A DNA stretch of 64,000 bases from Yersinia aleksiciae (GTDB taxonomy: Bacteria; Pseudomonadota; Gammaproteobacteria; Enterobacterales; Enterobacteriaceae), in assembly GCF_001047675.1 (NCBI RefSeq), contig NZ_CP011975.1, positions 3,698,073 to 3,762,072 of the forward strand, in the 5' to 3' direction. The notes beneath the pieces were generated by a model. That model was not told where the DNA came from. It saw nothing but the letters and a program-made list of their open reading frames with translations, and did no database searches. The translations under genes were made by a program, and so were the position numbers. Positions within the stretch are counted from its first letter, which is position 1. Each line of letters starts with the position of its first letter. Shown in pieces: positions 31,853 through 40,548 of the stretch.

Positions 31853-33766
31853 ATGTCGTTAATTAGCATGTCCGGTGCCTGGCTGTCGTTCAGCGATGCG
31901 CCTTTATTAGATAATACTGAATTGCATATTGAGGCAAACGAGCGCGTTTGTCTGGTGGGCCGCAATGGCGCGGGTAAATCCACCTTATTGAAAATTCTGA
32001 GCAAAGAAGTTCCGTTGGATGATGGCCGTATCATTTATGAGCAGGATTTGATTGTGGCGCGTCTGCAACAAGATCCTCCGCGCAATGTGGCGGGTACTGT
32101 GTTTGATTTTGTGGCGGAAGGTGTGCAAGAGCAAGCAGAACACCTGAAGGCTTATCATGCCACGCTGCATGACGTAGAGCTTGACCCAAGCGAGAAGAAT
32201 CTGAATCGTTTAGCCGCCTTACAGGAAATCCTTGACCATCAGGGCTTGTGGCAGTTAGATAGCCGCATTCAGGAAGTGCTGGTCCAGTTGGGGCTTTCGG
32301 CCGATGCTGAATTGTCTTCACTGTCGGGTGGTTGGTTGCGTAAAGCAGCATTAGGTCGCGCACTGGTGAGCTCACCAAAAGTGCTGCTGCTGGATGAACC
32401 GACCAACCATTTAGACATTGAAACCATCAACTGGCTGGAAGGTTTCCTGAAAGATTTTCAGGGCAGCATCGTATTTATCTCCCATGACCGCTCCTTTATC
32501 CGTGCAATGGCAACGCGCATTGTCGATCTTGATCGCGGTAAATTGGTGTCATGGCCGGGTAACTATGAGCTGTATCTTGCTAGCAAAGAAGAAGCACTGC
32601 GGGTTGAAGAGCTGCAAAATGCTGAGTTTGACCGCAAACTGGCGCAAGAAGAGGTGTGGATTCGCCAAGGTATCAAAGCGCGACGCACCCGTAATGAGGG
32701 CCGTGTTCGCGCCTTGAAAGCATTGCGGATGGAGCGCTCAGCGCGCCGTGAAGTGATGGGTACCGCCAAGATGCAAGTGGAAGAGACGGTGCGCTCAGGC
32801 AAAATCGTCTTTGATCTGGAAAACGTCAATTATCAAGTTGATGGCAAAGTATTGGTGAAAGATTTCACCGCGCAAGTACAGCGTGGCGACAAAATTGCAC
32901 TGGTCGGCCCGAACGGTTGCGGTAAAACCACCTTGCTGAAACTGATGCTCGGTCAGCTTAAAGCGGACAGCGGCAAAGTGCATTGTGGAACCAAACTGGA
33001 AGTGGCCTATTTTGATCAGCACCGTGCAGAGCTTGATCCAGAGCGCACGGTGATGGATAACCTGGCTGAAGGTAAGCAAGAAGTGATGGTCAATGGCCGT
33101 TCACGTCATGTGTTGGGTTATCTACAAGACTTCCTGTTCCACCCGAAACGCGCCATGACACCGGTGAAAGCCCTGTCTGGTGGTGAGCGTAACCGCCTGT
33201 TATTGGCTAAATTATTCCTTAAGCCAAGTAACTTGCTGATCCTCGATGAACCGACCAACGACTTGGATGTGGAAACACTGGAGCTGTTGGAAGAGATGGT
33301 TGATAGCTATCAGGGCACAGTGTTACTGGTGAGCCATGACCGTCAATTCGTTGATAACTCAGTGACGGAATGCTGGATTTTTGAAGGGAATGGTCAAATA
33401 AGCAGCTTTGTGGGCGGTTATTATGATGCTCACCAGCAGCGTGCTGAGGCAAAACCTATCCGTCAGGTGGCCAGTAAGGTGGAAGAAACCAAAGCTGTTG
33501 CACCGGTAAAAAGCAATGCACCGGCGGCCAAGCGCCCAGGTAAGCTGAGCTATAATTTGCAGCGCGAGCTGGATCAGTTACCGCAGCAGCTAGAAAAACT
33601 GGAAAATGAGATCAGTGGCTTACAGGCTCAGGTCAGTCATGCAGATTTCTTCTCCCGTCCGCATGAAGAGACCCAACAGGTCTTGAAAGCATTAGCCGAT
33701 ACCGAACAGGCGTTAGAAGTCGCGTTTAGTCGTTGGGAAGAGCTGGAAGCTCAGAAAAATGGCTAA
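31853..33766 (+). CDS. uup: ABC-F ATPase Uup
   Basis: A 637-residue soluble ABC-F protein with two ATPase domains and no membrane span. Walker A motifs are GRNGAGKST (about 36-44) and GPNGCGKTT (about 352-360); signature motifs are LSGGWLRKAALGRAL and LSGGERNRLLLAKL. A charged coiled-coil C-terminal domain (about 560-637) binds DNA in E. coli Uup. Reported effects are on transposon precise excision and ribosome/replication maintenance. It is only five bases after rlmL, so cotranscribed. Confidence 0.96.
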   Translation: MSLISMSGAWLSFSDAPLLDNTELHIEANERVCLVGRNGAGKSTLLKILSKEVPLDDGRIIYEQDLIVARLQQDPPRNVAGTVFDFVAEGVQEQAEHLKAYHATLHDVELDPSEKNLNRLAALQEILDHQGLWQLDSRIQEVLVQLGLSADAELSSLSGGWLRKAALGRALVSSPKVLLLDEPTNHLDIETINWLEGFLKDFQGSIVFISHDRSFIRAMATRIVDLDRGKLVSWPGNYELYLASKEEALRVEELQNAEFDRKLAQEEVWIRQGIKARRTRNEGRVRALKALRMERSARREVMGTAKMQVEETVRSGKIVFDLENVNYQVDGKVLVKDFTAQVQRGDKIALVGPNGCGKTTLLKLMLGQLKADSGKVHCGTKLEVAYFDQHRAELDPERTVMDNLAEGKQEVMVNGRSRHVLGYLQDFLFHPKRAMTPVKALSGGERNRLLLAKLFLKPSNLLILDEPTNDLDVETLELLEEMVDSYQGTVLLVSHDRQFVDNSVTECWIFEGNGQISSFVGGYYDAHQQRAEAKPIRQVASKVEETKAVAPVKSNAPAAKRPGKLSYNLQRELDQLPQQLEKLENEISGLQAQVSHADFFSRPHEETQQVLKALADTEQALEVAFSRWEELEAQKNG

Positions 33767-33867
33767 AAACGCATAATCACTGTTCTATCAGGTAACGCAA
33801 TAGCCCACTTTATAATGATATTGTGTCTATTGTTATATTACGCCTTTTGATAGATCGGTGTTCAGCT

Positions 33868-33891
33868 ATGCCCTTCAACGATGAAGGGCAT
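33868..33891 (+). promoter_or_regulatory. Stem-loop in the pqiA leader
   Basis: ATGCCCTTCA and TGAAGGGCAT pair perfectly (10 bp) around ACGA. It ends 23 bases before the pqiA start and has no T-run, so it is more likely a 5'-leader structure than a terminator for uup. The CCCTTC core resembles the arm of the dispersed repeats but the rest does not. Confidence 0.5.
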
Positions 33892-33914
33892 ATATAGCCG
33901 TAAGGAATGAGATA

Positions 33915-35210
33915 TTGTGTTCTATTATTCAGCCTGAGCACGGCGAGCACTCCGGGCAGTCAGGGAATGTGATCCTGTGCCGGCAGTGCGACATGTCAGT
34001 GGCCTTACCCTCCCTGCCTTATGGCACCAAAGCGGTATGTCCGCGCTGTAAGACTACACTGACCGCGCGGTGGGATGAGCCACGTAAACGCCCGGTTGGC
34101 TATGCCATCAGCGCATTATTTATGCTGTTGCTGGCAAACATGTTCCCCTTCGTTAAAATGCGCGTCGCGGGGATTACCAGCGAAATCACTCTGATCCAAA
34201 TACCCAAAGTGATGTTGGCGGATAACTATGCCAGCATGGCAACGCTATTTATGGTGCTGGTGCAGTTGATCCCTGCTTTCTGTATGGTGGCGATTATTCT
34301 GCTTTGCTTGCGAGTTCGCATGCCCAGTCGCTGGAAGGCATTGATAGCAAAAGCGCTATTCCAATTTAAAACCTGGTGCATGGTGGAGATTTTCCTCGCC
34401 GGTGTACTGGTGAGTTTTGTCAAACTGATGGCCTATGGCGAAATCGGCATCGGCAGCAGTTTTATTCCCTATTGCCTATTCTGCTTGTTACAAGTGCGCG
34501 CTTTCCAATGCATTGACCGCCATTGGATGTGGCAGGATATTGCGCCAGCACCTGCGTTACCCCATCCATTGATTGCGGGCCGTACCGGTTTGCGCCAAGG
34601 GCTTCGCTCCTGCTCCTGTTGTACGGCCATTTTGCCGCAATCTCAGGTGCAATGCCCCCGTTGCCATACGCACGGTTACGTCCGCCGTCGCAACAGTTTG
34701 CAGTGGACCATGGCACTGCTCATCACTTCGATCCTGCTCTATATCCCTGCCAATCTGCTGCCGATCATGATCACTGAAAGTTTGGGGAACCAGATGGGTT
34801 CCACCATCATGTCCGGGGTGATTTTTCTGTGGAGTGAAGGTTCGTATCCTGTGGCGTTAGTGATTTTTATTGCCAGTATTATGGTGCCATCATTAAAAAT
34901 GTTGGCGATCGGTTGGTTGTGCTGGGATGCGAAAGGTAAGGGCAAGACGGATACCGAACGGATGCATTTTATTTATGAAATCGTTGAGTTTGTTGGCCGC
35001 TGGTCAATGATCGACGTCTTTGTTATTGCAGTACTCTCGTCATTAGTCCGTATCGGACAACTGATGAGTATCTACCCGGCGATTGGGGCGCTACTGTTCG
35101 CAATGGTAGTGGTCCTAACCATGTTTGCTGCATTAACGTTCGATCCGCGTTTGACCTGGGATCGGATAAGTGACACAACCCAAAAGGAGCCGCAAGGTGA
35201 CGGACAATAA
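33915..35210 (+). CDS. pqiA: Intermembrane transport protein PqiA
   Basis: A 431-residue inner-membrane protein with two PqiA domains, each headed by a Cys-rich zinc-ribbon-like motif (CRQCDM...CPRCKT near 24-48 and CSCCTAIL...CPRCHT near 233-253) followed by four membrane spans. With PqiB and PqiC it forms an envelope-spanning lipid transport system. The best start is TTG at 33915, because it gives MCSIIQPEH aligned with E. coli MCEHHH and has AAGGA eight bases upstream. It overlaps pqiB by 14 bases. Confidence 0.93.
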   Translation: MCSIIQPEHGEHSGQSGNVILCRQCDMSVALPSLPYGTKAVCPRCKTTLTARWDEPRKRPVGYAISALFMLLLANMFPFVKMRVAGITSEITLIQIPKVMLADNYASMATLFMVLVQLIPAFCMVAIILLCLRVRMPSRWKALIAKALFQFKTWCMVEIFLAGVLVSFVKLMAYGEIGIGSSFIPYCLFCLLQVRAFQCIDRHWMWQDIAPAPALPHPLIAGRTGLRQGLRSCSCCTAILPQSQVQCPRCHTHGYVRRRNSLQWTMALLITSILLYIPANLLPIMITESLGNQMGSTIMSGVIFLWSEGSYPVALVIFIASIMVPSLKMLAIGWLCWDAKGKGKTDTERMHFIYEIVEFVGRWSMIDVFVIAVLSSLVRIGQLMSIYPAIGALLFAMVVVLTMFAALTFDPRLTWDRISDTTQKEPQGDGQ

Positions 35211-36849
35211 TCCCAGCCAGAATGTGGCGGAAATTGAAAAAATCAAGCGGTGGTCCCCTGTGTGGATCATCCCGATTGTCACTGCGCTGATTGGCGCATG
35301 GATACTGTTTTATCATTTTAGCCATCAGGGGCCACAGGTGGTCATGACCACACTGAATGCTGAGGGTATCGAAGCGGGTAAAACAAAAATAAAGAGCCGC
35401 AGTGTGGACGTCGGCATCGTTGAGCAGGTCACGCTAAGTGAAGATCTCAACCATGTTATTGTGCAGGCGCGGTTGAATTCAGGTATGAACACCTTGTTGC
35501 ACGGCGATACCGTGTTTTGGGTGGTCAAGCCGCAGATTGGCCGTGAGGGTGTGTCTGGCCTCGGAACGCTGCTTTCCGGTGCCTACATTGAGCTGCAACC
35601 CGGCAGCAAAGGTAAGTCATTAAACCCATTCACATTACTTGACTCCCCGCCGCTGGCCTCACCTGATGCCAAAGGTCTGCGCATCACACTGGACAGCGAA
35701 CAAGCCGGGCAGTTGAATGCTGGCGATCCCGTGCTGTTCCGTGGTTATCGAGTTGGCTCGGTAGAAACCAGTACTTTCGACACTAAATCACGCTTGATGC
35801 GTTATCAGTTATTTATTGGCGCGCCTTATGACAGCCTAGTCACCACCAATGTCCGCTTCTGGAAAGATAGTGGCGTAGCTGTAGATCTCTCCTCACAGGG
35901 GATGCGAGTCGAAATGGCATCGCTGGCAACCTTGTTCAGCGGCGGCGTGAGCTTCGATGTGCCTGATGGTGTAGAGCTGGGCAAGCCTATTACGGCAGAT
36001 AAGCCTGAGTTCAAGTTGTTTGATAACCGCAGCAGCATCCAAAACTCACTGTACACGGAGCATGAAGACTTCTTGTTGTTCTTCTCCGATTCAGTCCGTG
36101 GTTTACAATCGGGCGCACCAGTAGAGTTCCGAGGTATCCGTGTGGGTACTGTGGCGGATGTCCCGTTCTTCGCTGATGGGATGAAGCAGCGTGTGGATAA
36201 TGATTTCCGCATTCCGGTGCTTATTCGCATTGAGCCAGGTCGTTTCCGCAATGATTTAGGCCCAGATGCTAACTTTGAACAGATACTGAAAACCGCCAAA
36301 GAGCGCGGTCTGCGGGCATCATTGAAGTCAGGCAACTTATTGACCGGCGCACTGTTTATTGATCTGGACTTCTACCCGGACGCCAAACCCTGGAAAGGGC
36401 CGCTGGAAGTGGCGGGTTATCCATTGCTGCCTACGGTCAGTGGCGGTTTAGCACAAATGCAGCAAAAAGTGATGCAAACGCTGGATAAGATCAACAATCT
36501 GCCGCTGGACCCTATGGTGAATGAAGTCACGAAAACGCTGGTTGAGAGTCAGAAAACCATGCGTGAGACGCAGAAAACGCTAGAGTCGCTGACAGCAATT
36601 ACGGCCAGTCCAGCGATGAAGGATCTGCCAAAAGATCTGCAAAAAACCTTGAACGAGTTGAATCGCAGCATGAAAGGTTTCCAACCAGGTTCACCAGCCT
36701 ACAATAAAATGGTTGGCGATATGCAGCGGTTAGATCAGGTGTTACGTGAATTGCAGCCAGTATTACGGACGTTGAACGAGAAGAGCAACGCGCTGGTATT
36801 TGAAGCGGCAGGAAGTCAGGATCCTCAGCCTAAGAAGGCCAAAAAATGA
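35197..36849 (+). CDS. pqiB: MCE-domain transport protein PqiB
   Basis: A 550-residue protein anchored by one N-terminal membrane span (WSPVWIIPIVTALIGAWI, about 18-35) with three MCE domains in the periplasm and a C-terminal helical region. Stacked hexameric MCE rings plus the helical needle form a tunnel for lipids between membranes. The start is taken as GTG 35197 (MTDNNPSQNV) with AAAAGGAGC eight bases upstream; a GTG at 35170 would lack this site. It overlaps pqiA at its start and pqiC at its end. Confidence 0.94.
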   Translation: MTDNNPSQNVAEIEKIKRWSPVWIIPIVTALIGAWILFYHFSHQGPQVVMTTLNAEGIEAGKTKIKSRSVDVGIVEQVTLSEDLNHVIVQARLNSGMNTLLHGDTVFWVVKPQIGREGVSGLGTLLSGAYIELQPGSKGKSLNPFTLLDSPPLASPDAKGLRITLDSEQAGQLNAGDPVLFRGYRVGSVETSTFDTKSRLMRYQLFIGAPYDSLVTTNVRFWKDSGVAVDLSSQGMRVEMASLATLFSGGVSFDVPDGVELGKPITADKPEFKLFDNRSSIQNSLYTEHEDFLLFFSDSVRGLQSGAPVEFRGIRVGTVADVPFFADGMKQRVDNDFRIPVLIRIEPGRFRNDLGPDANFEQILKTAKERGLRASLKSGNLLTGALFIDLDFYPDAKPWKGPLEVAGYPLLPTVSGGLAQMQQKVMQTLDKINNLPLDPMVNEVTKTLVESQKTMRETQKTLESLTAITASPAMKDLPKDLQKTLNELNRSMKGFQPGSPAYNKMVGDMQRLDQVLRELQPVLRTLNEKSNALVFEAAGSQDPQPKKAKK

Positions 36850-37406
36850 TGAAATGGATGGCAGTTATCGCCGCGCTGTTACTCAGCGCTTGCAGCAGCG
36901 AACCCAGCAAAACTTACTATCAGTTACCGGCAATGAGTGCACCTGCTACAGCCAGTAGTAGCGTGGCATCAAGGCAACTGTGGATTGAACATGTTGGGGT
37001 CGCTGATTATCTCGCTGCGACGGGAGTGGTCTATCAAACCAACGATGTGCAATATGTGATTGCGACCAACAACCTCTGGGCCAGTCCGCTGGATCAGCAG
37101 TTGCAGCAAACCTTGGTCACCAATCTGAGTAATGCGTTGCCGGGTTGGTTGGTTTCCTCCCAGCCGCTGGATAGTGATCAGGATGTCCTCAATGTGACCG
37201 TCACTGGCTTCCACGGGCGCTATGATGGCCGAGCCATTATCCGTGGCGTCTGGATACTGAAACATCAGGGGCAACTGATTAAGCAGCCATTCGATTTGGA
37301 GCTGAAACAGAGCGAAGATGGTTATGATGCCCTGGTCCGCACCTTGGCTGCGGGCTGGCAGCAAGAAGCTGGGGCGATTGCCGCTCAGTTGCAGCGAGTT
37401 AAGTAA
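36846..37406 (+). CDS. pqiC: Intermembrane transport lipoprotein PqiC
   Basis: A 186-residue outer-membrane lipoprotein (YmbA/DUF330). The signal peptide ends with the lipobox LSAC (Cys16), followed by SSEP. It is the outer-membrane docking partner of the PqiB needle. The start overlaps the pqiB stop (ATGATGA), completing the pqiABC operon. A long hairpin follows 21 bases after the stop. Confidence 0.94.
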   Translation: MMKWMAVIAALLLSACSSEPSKTYYQLPAMSAPATASSSVASRQLWIEHVGVADYLAATGVVYQTNDVQYVIATNNLWASPLDQQLQQTLVTNLSNALPGWLVSSQPLDSDQDVLNVTVTGFHGRYDGRAIIRGVWILKHQGQLIKQPFDLELKQSEDGYDALVRTLAAGWQQEAGAIAAQLQRVK

Positions 37407-37427
37407 TATTTTGTTCTAACATAATCT

Positions 37428-37478
37428 AATCCTCTTTCATTGATAATAATAAAATTGCCATGAAAGAGGATTTTCATT
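37428..37478 (+). terminator. Terminator after pqiC
   Basis: A 13-bp perfect stem (37428-37440 with 37460-37472) encloses a 19-base AT-rich loop and is followed by a short T-rich stretch. Confidence 0.8.
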
Positions 37479-37674
37479 AAATATCAATCCATTACCTCCA
37501 GCCACCCTAAATCAAGCACTTAGCGTATTCTGCGTGCATAGCTCACAAATGTGACATTGGCGTGAATTTTGCGCATTGCTTTTCTGTTTCTTAAGGACTA
37601 TCACTTAACTGTGATTGCACATAAAGTGGTCACTGTTTTCTTTCCACCAGACCGAAAGATGAGGGAAACGAGGC

Positions 37675-37842
37675 ATGAAGAGACAGAAAAGAGATCGCCT
37701 GGAAAGGGCGTTGTCACGTGGGTATCAGGCAGGTATTTCAGGGCGTTCGAGGGAAATTTGTCCCTATCAAGCTTTAGACGCTAGATCACATTGGTTAGGA
37801 GGTTGGCGACAAGCCATGGAGGACAGGGCTGTGACCGCTTAA
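37675..37842 (+). CDS. rmf: Ribosome modulation factor
   Basis: A 55-residue basic protein that dimerises 70S ribosomes into inactive 100S particles in stationary phase. It begins MKRQKRDRLERA and contains GYQAGI and CPYQ, then WLGGWRQAM, matching E. coli RMF residue for residue over most of its length. An ACGAGGC site precedes the ATG. It is a free-standing gene with a hairpin on each side, as usual for this growth-phase-regulated gene. Confidence 0.96.
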   Translation: MKRQKRDRLERALSRGYQAGISGRSREICPYQALDARSHWLGGWRQAMEDRAVTA

Positions 37843-37867
37843 GCGGCTCTCTGTCAGACTAAGGAAT

Positions 37868-37900
37868 AACCTCCGCTTTATGCGCATATTGCGGAGGTTG
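37868..37900 (+). terminator. Terminator after rmf
   Basis: AACCTCCGC (37868-37876) pairs with GCGGAGGTT (37891-37899) across a 14-base loop that itself contains ATGCGCAT. It starts 26 bases past the rmf stop. Confidence 0.75.
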
Positions 37901-37905
37901 TTAAT

Positions 37906-37942
37906 TACCCTTCGTATTTGACGATGCAGCGTTGTTGGCTGC
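37906..37942 (+). repeat. Single arm of the dispersed intergenic repeat
   Basis: TACCCTTCGTATTTGACGAT followed by a GCAGCGTTGTTGGCTGC block matches the left arm of the element at 28337 and the inverted copies at 11963-12057. It lies between rmf and the end of the FabF-like gene; no matching right arm is visible. Confidence 0.6.
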
Positions 37943-37954
37943 TTCGTAACTCGG

Positions 37955-39232
37955 TTATCCCACCCAGCGTTTCAGTAAGATACTGGCGTTAACTCCGCCA
38001 AAACCAAAACCATTTGAAAGCGCATAGGTCATCTCATGTGGCAGCGCTTTACCCGCCACGATATTCAGTCCTTTGGCTGCAGGGTCCAGATTTTCCAGGT
38101 TCAGGGTCGCAGGCACGATTTGATCACGTAATGCCAGCACGGTGAAAATGGTTTCTAGCCCGCCAGCGGCCCCCAGCAAATGGCCTGTAGCCGATTTGGT
38201 GGATGTTACCGCTAGCGTATCGCCCTCACCAAACAGGTGCTTAATGGCGTTGATTTCGCCAAGATCGCCTACCGGTGTTGAGGTTGCGTGCGCATTCAGA
38301 TGCTGAACCTGCGCGGGTAAGATCCCTGCCTGACGCAAAGCAATCTTCATCGCTCGGTAAGCGCCGTCACCATCTTCAGCGCCAGAAGTCATGTGGTAAG
38401 CATCGGCACTGGTACCATAGCCGACAATCTCAGCCAAAGGTTGCGCACCACGAGCCAATGCATGCTCCAACTCCTCGATAACCAACAAACCAGCCCCTTC
38501 GCCCATCACAAAACCATCGCGTGCACTATCAAAAGGACGGGAGGCTTTTTCAGGGGCATCATTTGAGCCGGTTGATAATGCGCGTGCTGCGGCAAAGCCA
38601 GCCAGACTGACTTTATCAATCGCGGCTTCCGCGCCACCACACAGAGCAACATCAGCTTCATCATTGCGAATCATCCGTACAGCATCACCGATAGCTTGCA
38701 CACCTGCAGCACAGGCAGTGACAGGTGCGCCAATCGGACCTTTGAAGTGATGCTTAATCGAGACGTGACCTGCGGCCAGATTCACCAAAAATGAAGGTAC
38801 AGTGAAAGGGGATAGCCGCTTTGGTCCACGACTGTCGGTTGTGCGCACGGCATGGGCGATGGCTGGAAAGCCGCCAATACCTGAGCCAATGACAGTGGCG
38901 GTACGGTCCTGTTTCTCTGCGTCATCTGCTTGCCAATTCGCATGGGCAATAGCTTCATCCGCAGCGGCCATGGCAAACTCAATGAAGCGATCCATTTTCT
39001 TTTGATCTTTGGGTGCGACAGCTTTATCAGGATCGAAACCTGCTTCAGGGTCAGCCGCGAGAGTGGGGACTTGTCCACCAATTTTGGCCGGCAAATCGCC
39101 GACAATCTCATCAGGCAGCACTCGAATGCCCGATTGCCCAGCCAGCAGACGTTGCCAAACAGTTTCGATACCACAGCCTAATGGGGAAACCACACCCATT
39201 CCTGTAATTACTACACGGCGCGTATTCATCAT
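37955..39232 (-). CDS. Second FabF-type beta-ketoacyl-ACP synthase
   Basis: A 425-residue condensing enzyme of the KAS II family. The Cys-His-His triad is present: Cys near 173 in TACAAG, His near 313 in NAHATSTPVGD and His near 349 in SATGHLLGAAG. The C-terminal NGFGFGGVNASI glycine loop is intact. It should elongate acyl-ACPs with malonyl-ACP, but its chain-length preference is unknown. It is not the fabF of the fabHDG-acpP cluster, so it is a paralogue. It follows the HxlR-type gene with an ATGA overlap and AAGGAAAA site, and lies upstream of rmf and beside fabA. E. coli has nothing here. Confidence 0.88.
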   Translation of the reverse strand: MMNTRRVVITGMGVVSPLGCGIETVWQRLLAGQSGIRVLPDEIVGDLPAKIGGQVPTLAADPEAGFDPDKAVAPKDQKKMDRFIEFAMAAADEAIAHANWQADDAEKQDRTATVIGSGIGGFPAIAHAVRTTDSRGPKRLSPFTVPSFLVNLAAGHVSIKHHFKGPIGAPVTACAAGVQAIGDAVRMIRNDEADVALCGGAEAAIDKVSLAGFAAARALSTGSNDAPEKASRPFDSARDGFVMGEGAGLLVIEELEHALARGAQPLAEIVGYGTSADAYHMTSGAEDGDGAYRAMKIALRQAGILPAQVQHLNAHATSTPVGDLGEINAIKHLFGEGDTLAVTSTKSATGHLLGAAGGLETIFTVLALRDQIVPATLNLENLDPAAKGLNIVAGKALPHEMTYALSNGFGFGGVNASILLKRWVG

Positions 39233-39771
39233 TTTTCCTTTTGAAGCTCAATTGAGTGGGGGAGCTGCCTGGTATCACTAGTCTGCTTACCATGCATAAG
39301 TGCCAACCGTTGATTAATTATATCGCTCCTGACGGAGCCTGCCGTAAGAGTGACATCTTGCGTACGGATAGGTTGCCCGGTGTGTTTGTTGAGTAATATG
39401 GGCTCTACAGGTGTGCCAGTGCGGCGATCCACAAGGACCACTGCGGGGCCTTCTGGCGCAAAATGCTGATTACCCCAGTGAAACAGGGCCGCAATGACGG
39501 GAAAAAAATCGTTGCCACGCTCGGTCAGTAAATACTCATAGCGAGCAGGGCGAGGGTTATAGAGCCGCTTCTCAAAGATGCCGCTCTCCACCAGATATTT
39601 TAAGCGTCGAGTGAGGATGGTCGGTGAGAGCTGTAAACTTTGCTGAAATTCATCAAATCGCGTTAGTCCTTGAAAGGCATCACGAATGATTAATATGCTC
39701 CACCACTCACCTACTCGCTCAAGAGAGCGGGCCACTGGACAGGGCATGTCTTCAAAACGGGTTCTTTGCAT
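39229..39771 (-). CDS. HxlR-family transcriptional regulator
   Basis: A 180-residue winged-helix regulator. The family motif CPVARSLERVGEWWSILIIRD (about residues 11-31) includes the N-terminal Cys often used for redox or electrophile sensing. The recognition helix region TRFDEFQQSLQLSPTILTRRL is followed by the wing RPARYEYLLTERG. About 60 residues at the C-terminus extend beyond the minimal domain and are not recognised. It is cotranscribed with the FabF-like gene through a four-base overlap and probably regulates that operon, since an inverted repeat lies 62 bases upstream. Confidence 0.85.
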   Translation of the reverse strand: MQRTRFEDMPCPVARSLERVGEWWSILIIRDAFQGLTRFDEFQQSLQLSPTILTRRLKYLVESGIFEKRLYNPRPARYEYLLTERGNDFFPVIAALFHWGNQHFAPEGPAVVLVDRRTGTPVEPILLNKHTGQPIRTQDVTLTAGSVRSDIINQRLALMHGKQTSDTRQLPHSIELQKEK

Positions 39772-39832
39772 ACCACGCTCACTTGGCTAGGGTGGATTGG
39801 GCTGGCCATGAGCTGAAAATCAAGAGGCCATT

Positions 39833-39859
39833 CAGTAACTACATTTATTGTAGTCACTG
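39833..39859 (-). promoter_or_regulatory. Candidate operator of the HxlR-FabF operon
   Basis: CAGTAACTACA (39833-39843) and TGTAGTCACTG (39849-39859) are inverted repeats matching at 10 of 11 positions around TTTAT. The ACTACA...TGTAGT core resembles sites bound by HxlR-type dimers. It lies between the regulator start at 39771 and fabA, the expected place for autoregulation. Confidence 0.6.
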
Positions 39860-39957
39860 AGGTAAAAAAAATGCCTTTGGGCATCAAAATAGTGAGTCAT
39901 CATCATAACCGTGCGGGGGATTTTACGGTCCCCCACACTCGGACTGCGAGTAAAATA

Positions 39958-40476
39958 CTAGAAAGCGTTGGTATCTTTAAACAAACCCACTTTCAAGTCG
40001 GTGGCGGTATAAATCACTTTGCCATCAACTAATACTTCACCATCCGCAACGCCCATGATTAATTTACGCATAATAATACGTTTAAAATTAATGCGATACG
40101 TCACTTTTTTGGCATCAGGCAGCACCTGGCCGGTGAATTTAACTTCACCCACACCCAGAGCACGACCTTTCCCTTCGCCGCCTAACCAGCCAAGATAGAA
40201 ACCAACCAGCTGCCACATGGCATCAAGGCCCAGGCAACCAGGCATTACTGGGTCACCGATAAAGTGGCAACCGAAGAACCATAGGTCCGGATTGATATCC
40301 AGTTCCGCTTCCACATAACCTTTGCCATAGGTGCCGCCGTCTTCTGTCATTTTGACGACACGGTCCATCATTAACATATTGCCTGCTGGCAATGGTGGCC
40401 CGCCAGCGCCAAACAGTTCGCCACGGCCTGATGCTTCAAGGTCTTCTTTTGTATAGGATTCGCGTTTATCTACCAT
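39958..40476 (-). CDS. fabA: 3-hydroxydecanoyl-ACP dehydratase/isomerase FabA
   Basis: A 172-residue cytoplasmic enzyme that dehydrates 3-hydroxydecanoyl-ACP and isomerises the product to cis-3-decenoyl-ACP, the branch point to unsaturated fatty acids. The active-site residues are His71 in GCHFIGDP and Asp85 in GCLGLDAMW. The start [13 protein letters not shown] at 40476 gives the E. coli length. FabR-like and FadR-like sites lie 39-72 bases upstream, overlapping the end of lonH. Confidence 0.97.
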   Translation of the reverse strand: MVDKRESYTKEDLEASGRGELFGAGGPPLPAGNMLMMDRVVKMTEDGGTYGKGYVEAELDINPDLWFFGCHFIGDPVMPGCLGLDAMWQLVGFYLGWLGGEGKGRALGVGEVKFTGQVLPDAKKVTYRINFKRIIMRKLIMGVADGEVLVDGKVIYTATDLKVGLFKDTNAF

Positions 40477-40514
40477 GTTCTCAGTAAGCCTTATTTTAGT
40501 GAAGTGCGCAGAAT

Positions 40515-40532
40515 AGCGTACAGCTGTACGCT
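40515..40532 (-). promoter_or_regulatory. FabR-like operator of fabA
   Basis: AGCGTACAGCTGTACGCT is a perfect 18-bp palindrome 39 bases upstream of the fabA start. E. coli fabA has an AGCGTACA-type FabR repressor site at the same relative position, beside the FadR site. Here both half-sites are perfect. Confidence 0.75.
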
Positions 40533-40548
40533 GAGCAAGTCCGATCAG
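40533..40548 (-). promoter_or_regulatory. FadR-like activator site of fabA
   Basis: On the leftward strand CTGATCGGACTTGCTC directly precedes the FabR-like palindrome. It matches the E. coli fabA FadR site (CTGATCGGACTTGTTC) at 15 of 16 positions as I recall it. FadR activates fabA when long-chain acyl-CoA is absent. The site overlaps the last codons of lonH. Confidence 0.75.

Noticed and set aside
34199-34220. ATACCCAAAGTGATGTTGGC in pqiA resembling the dispersed repeat end
   Set aside because: It lies inside conserved pqiA coding sequence and encodes residues shared with E. coli, so the likeness is chance.
37569-37784. 71-codon frame overlapping rmf
   Set aside because: It is an out-of-frame shadow; the real gene is rmf at 37675-37842, which matches the E. 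coli protein closely.
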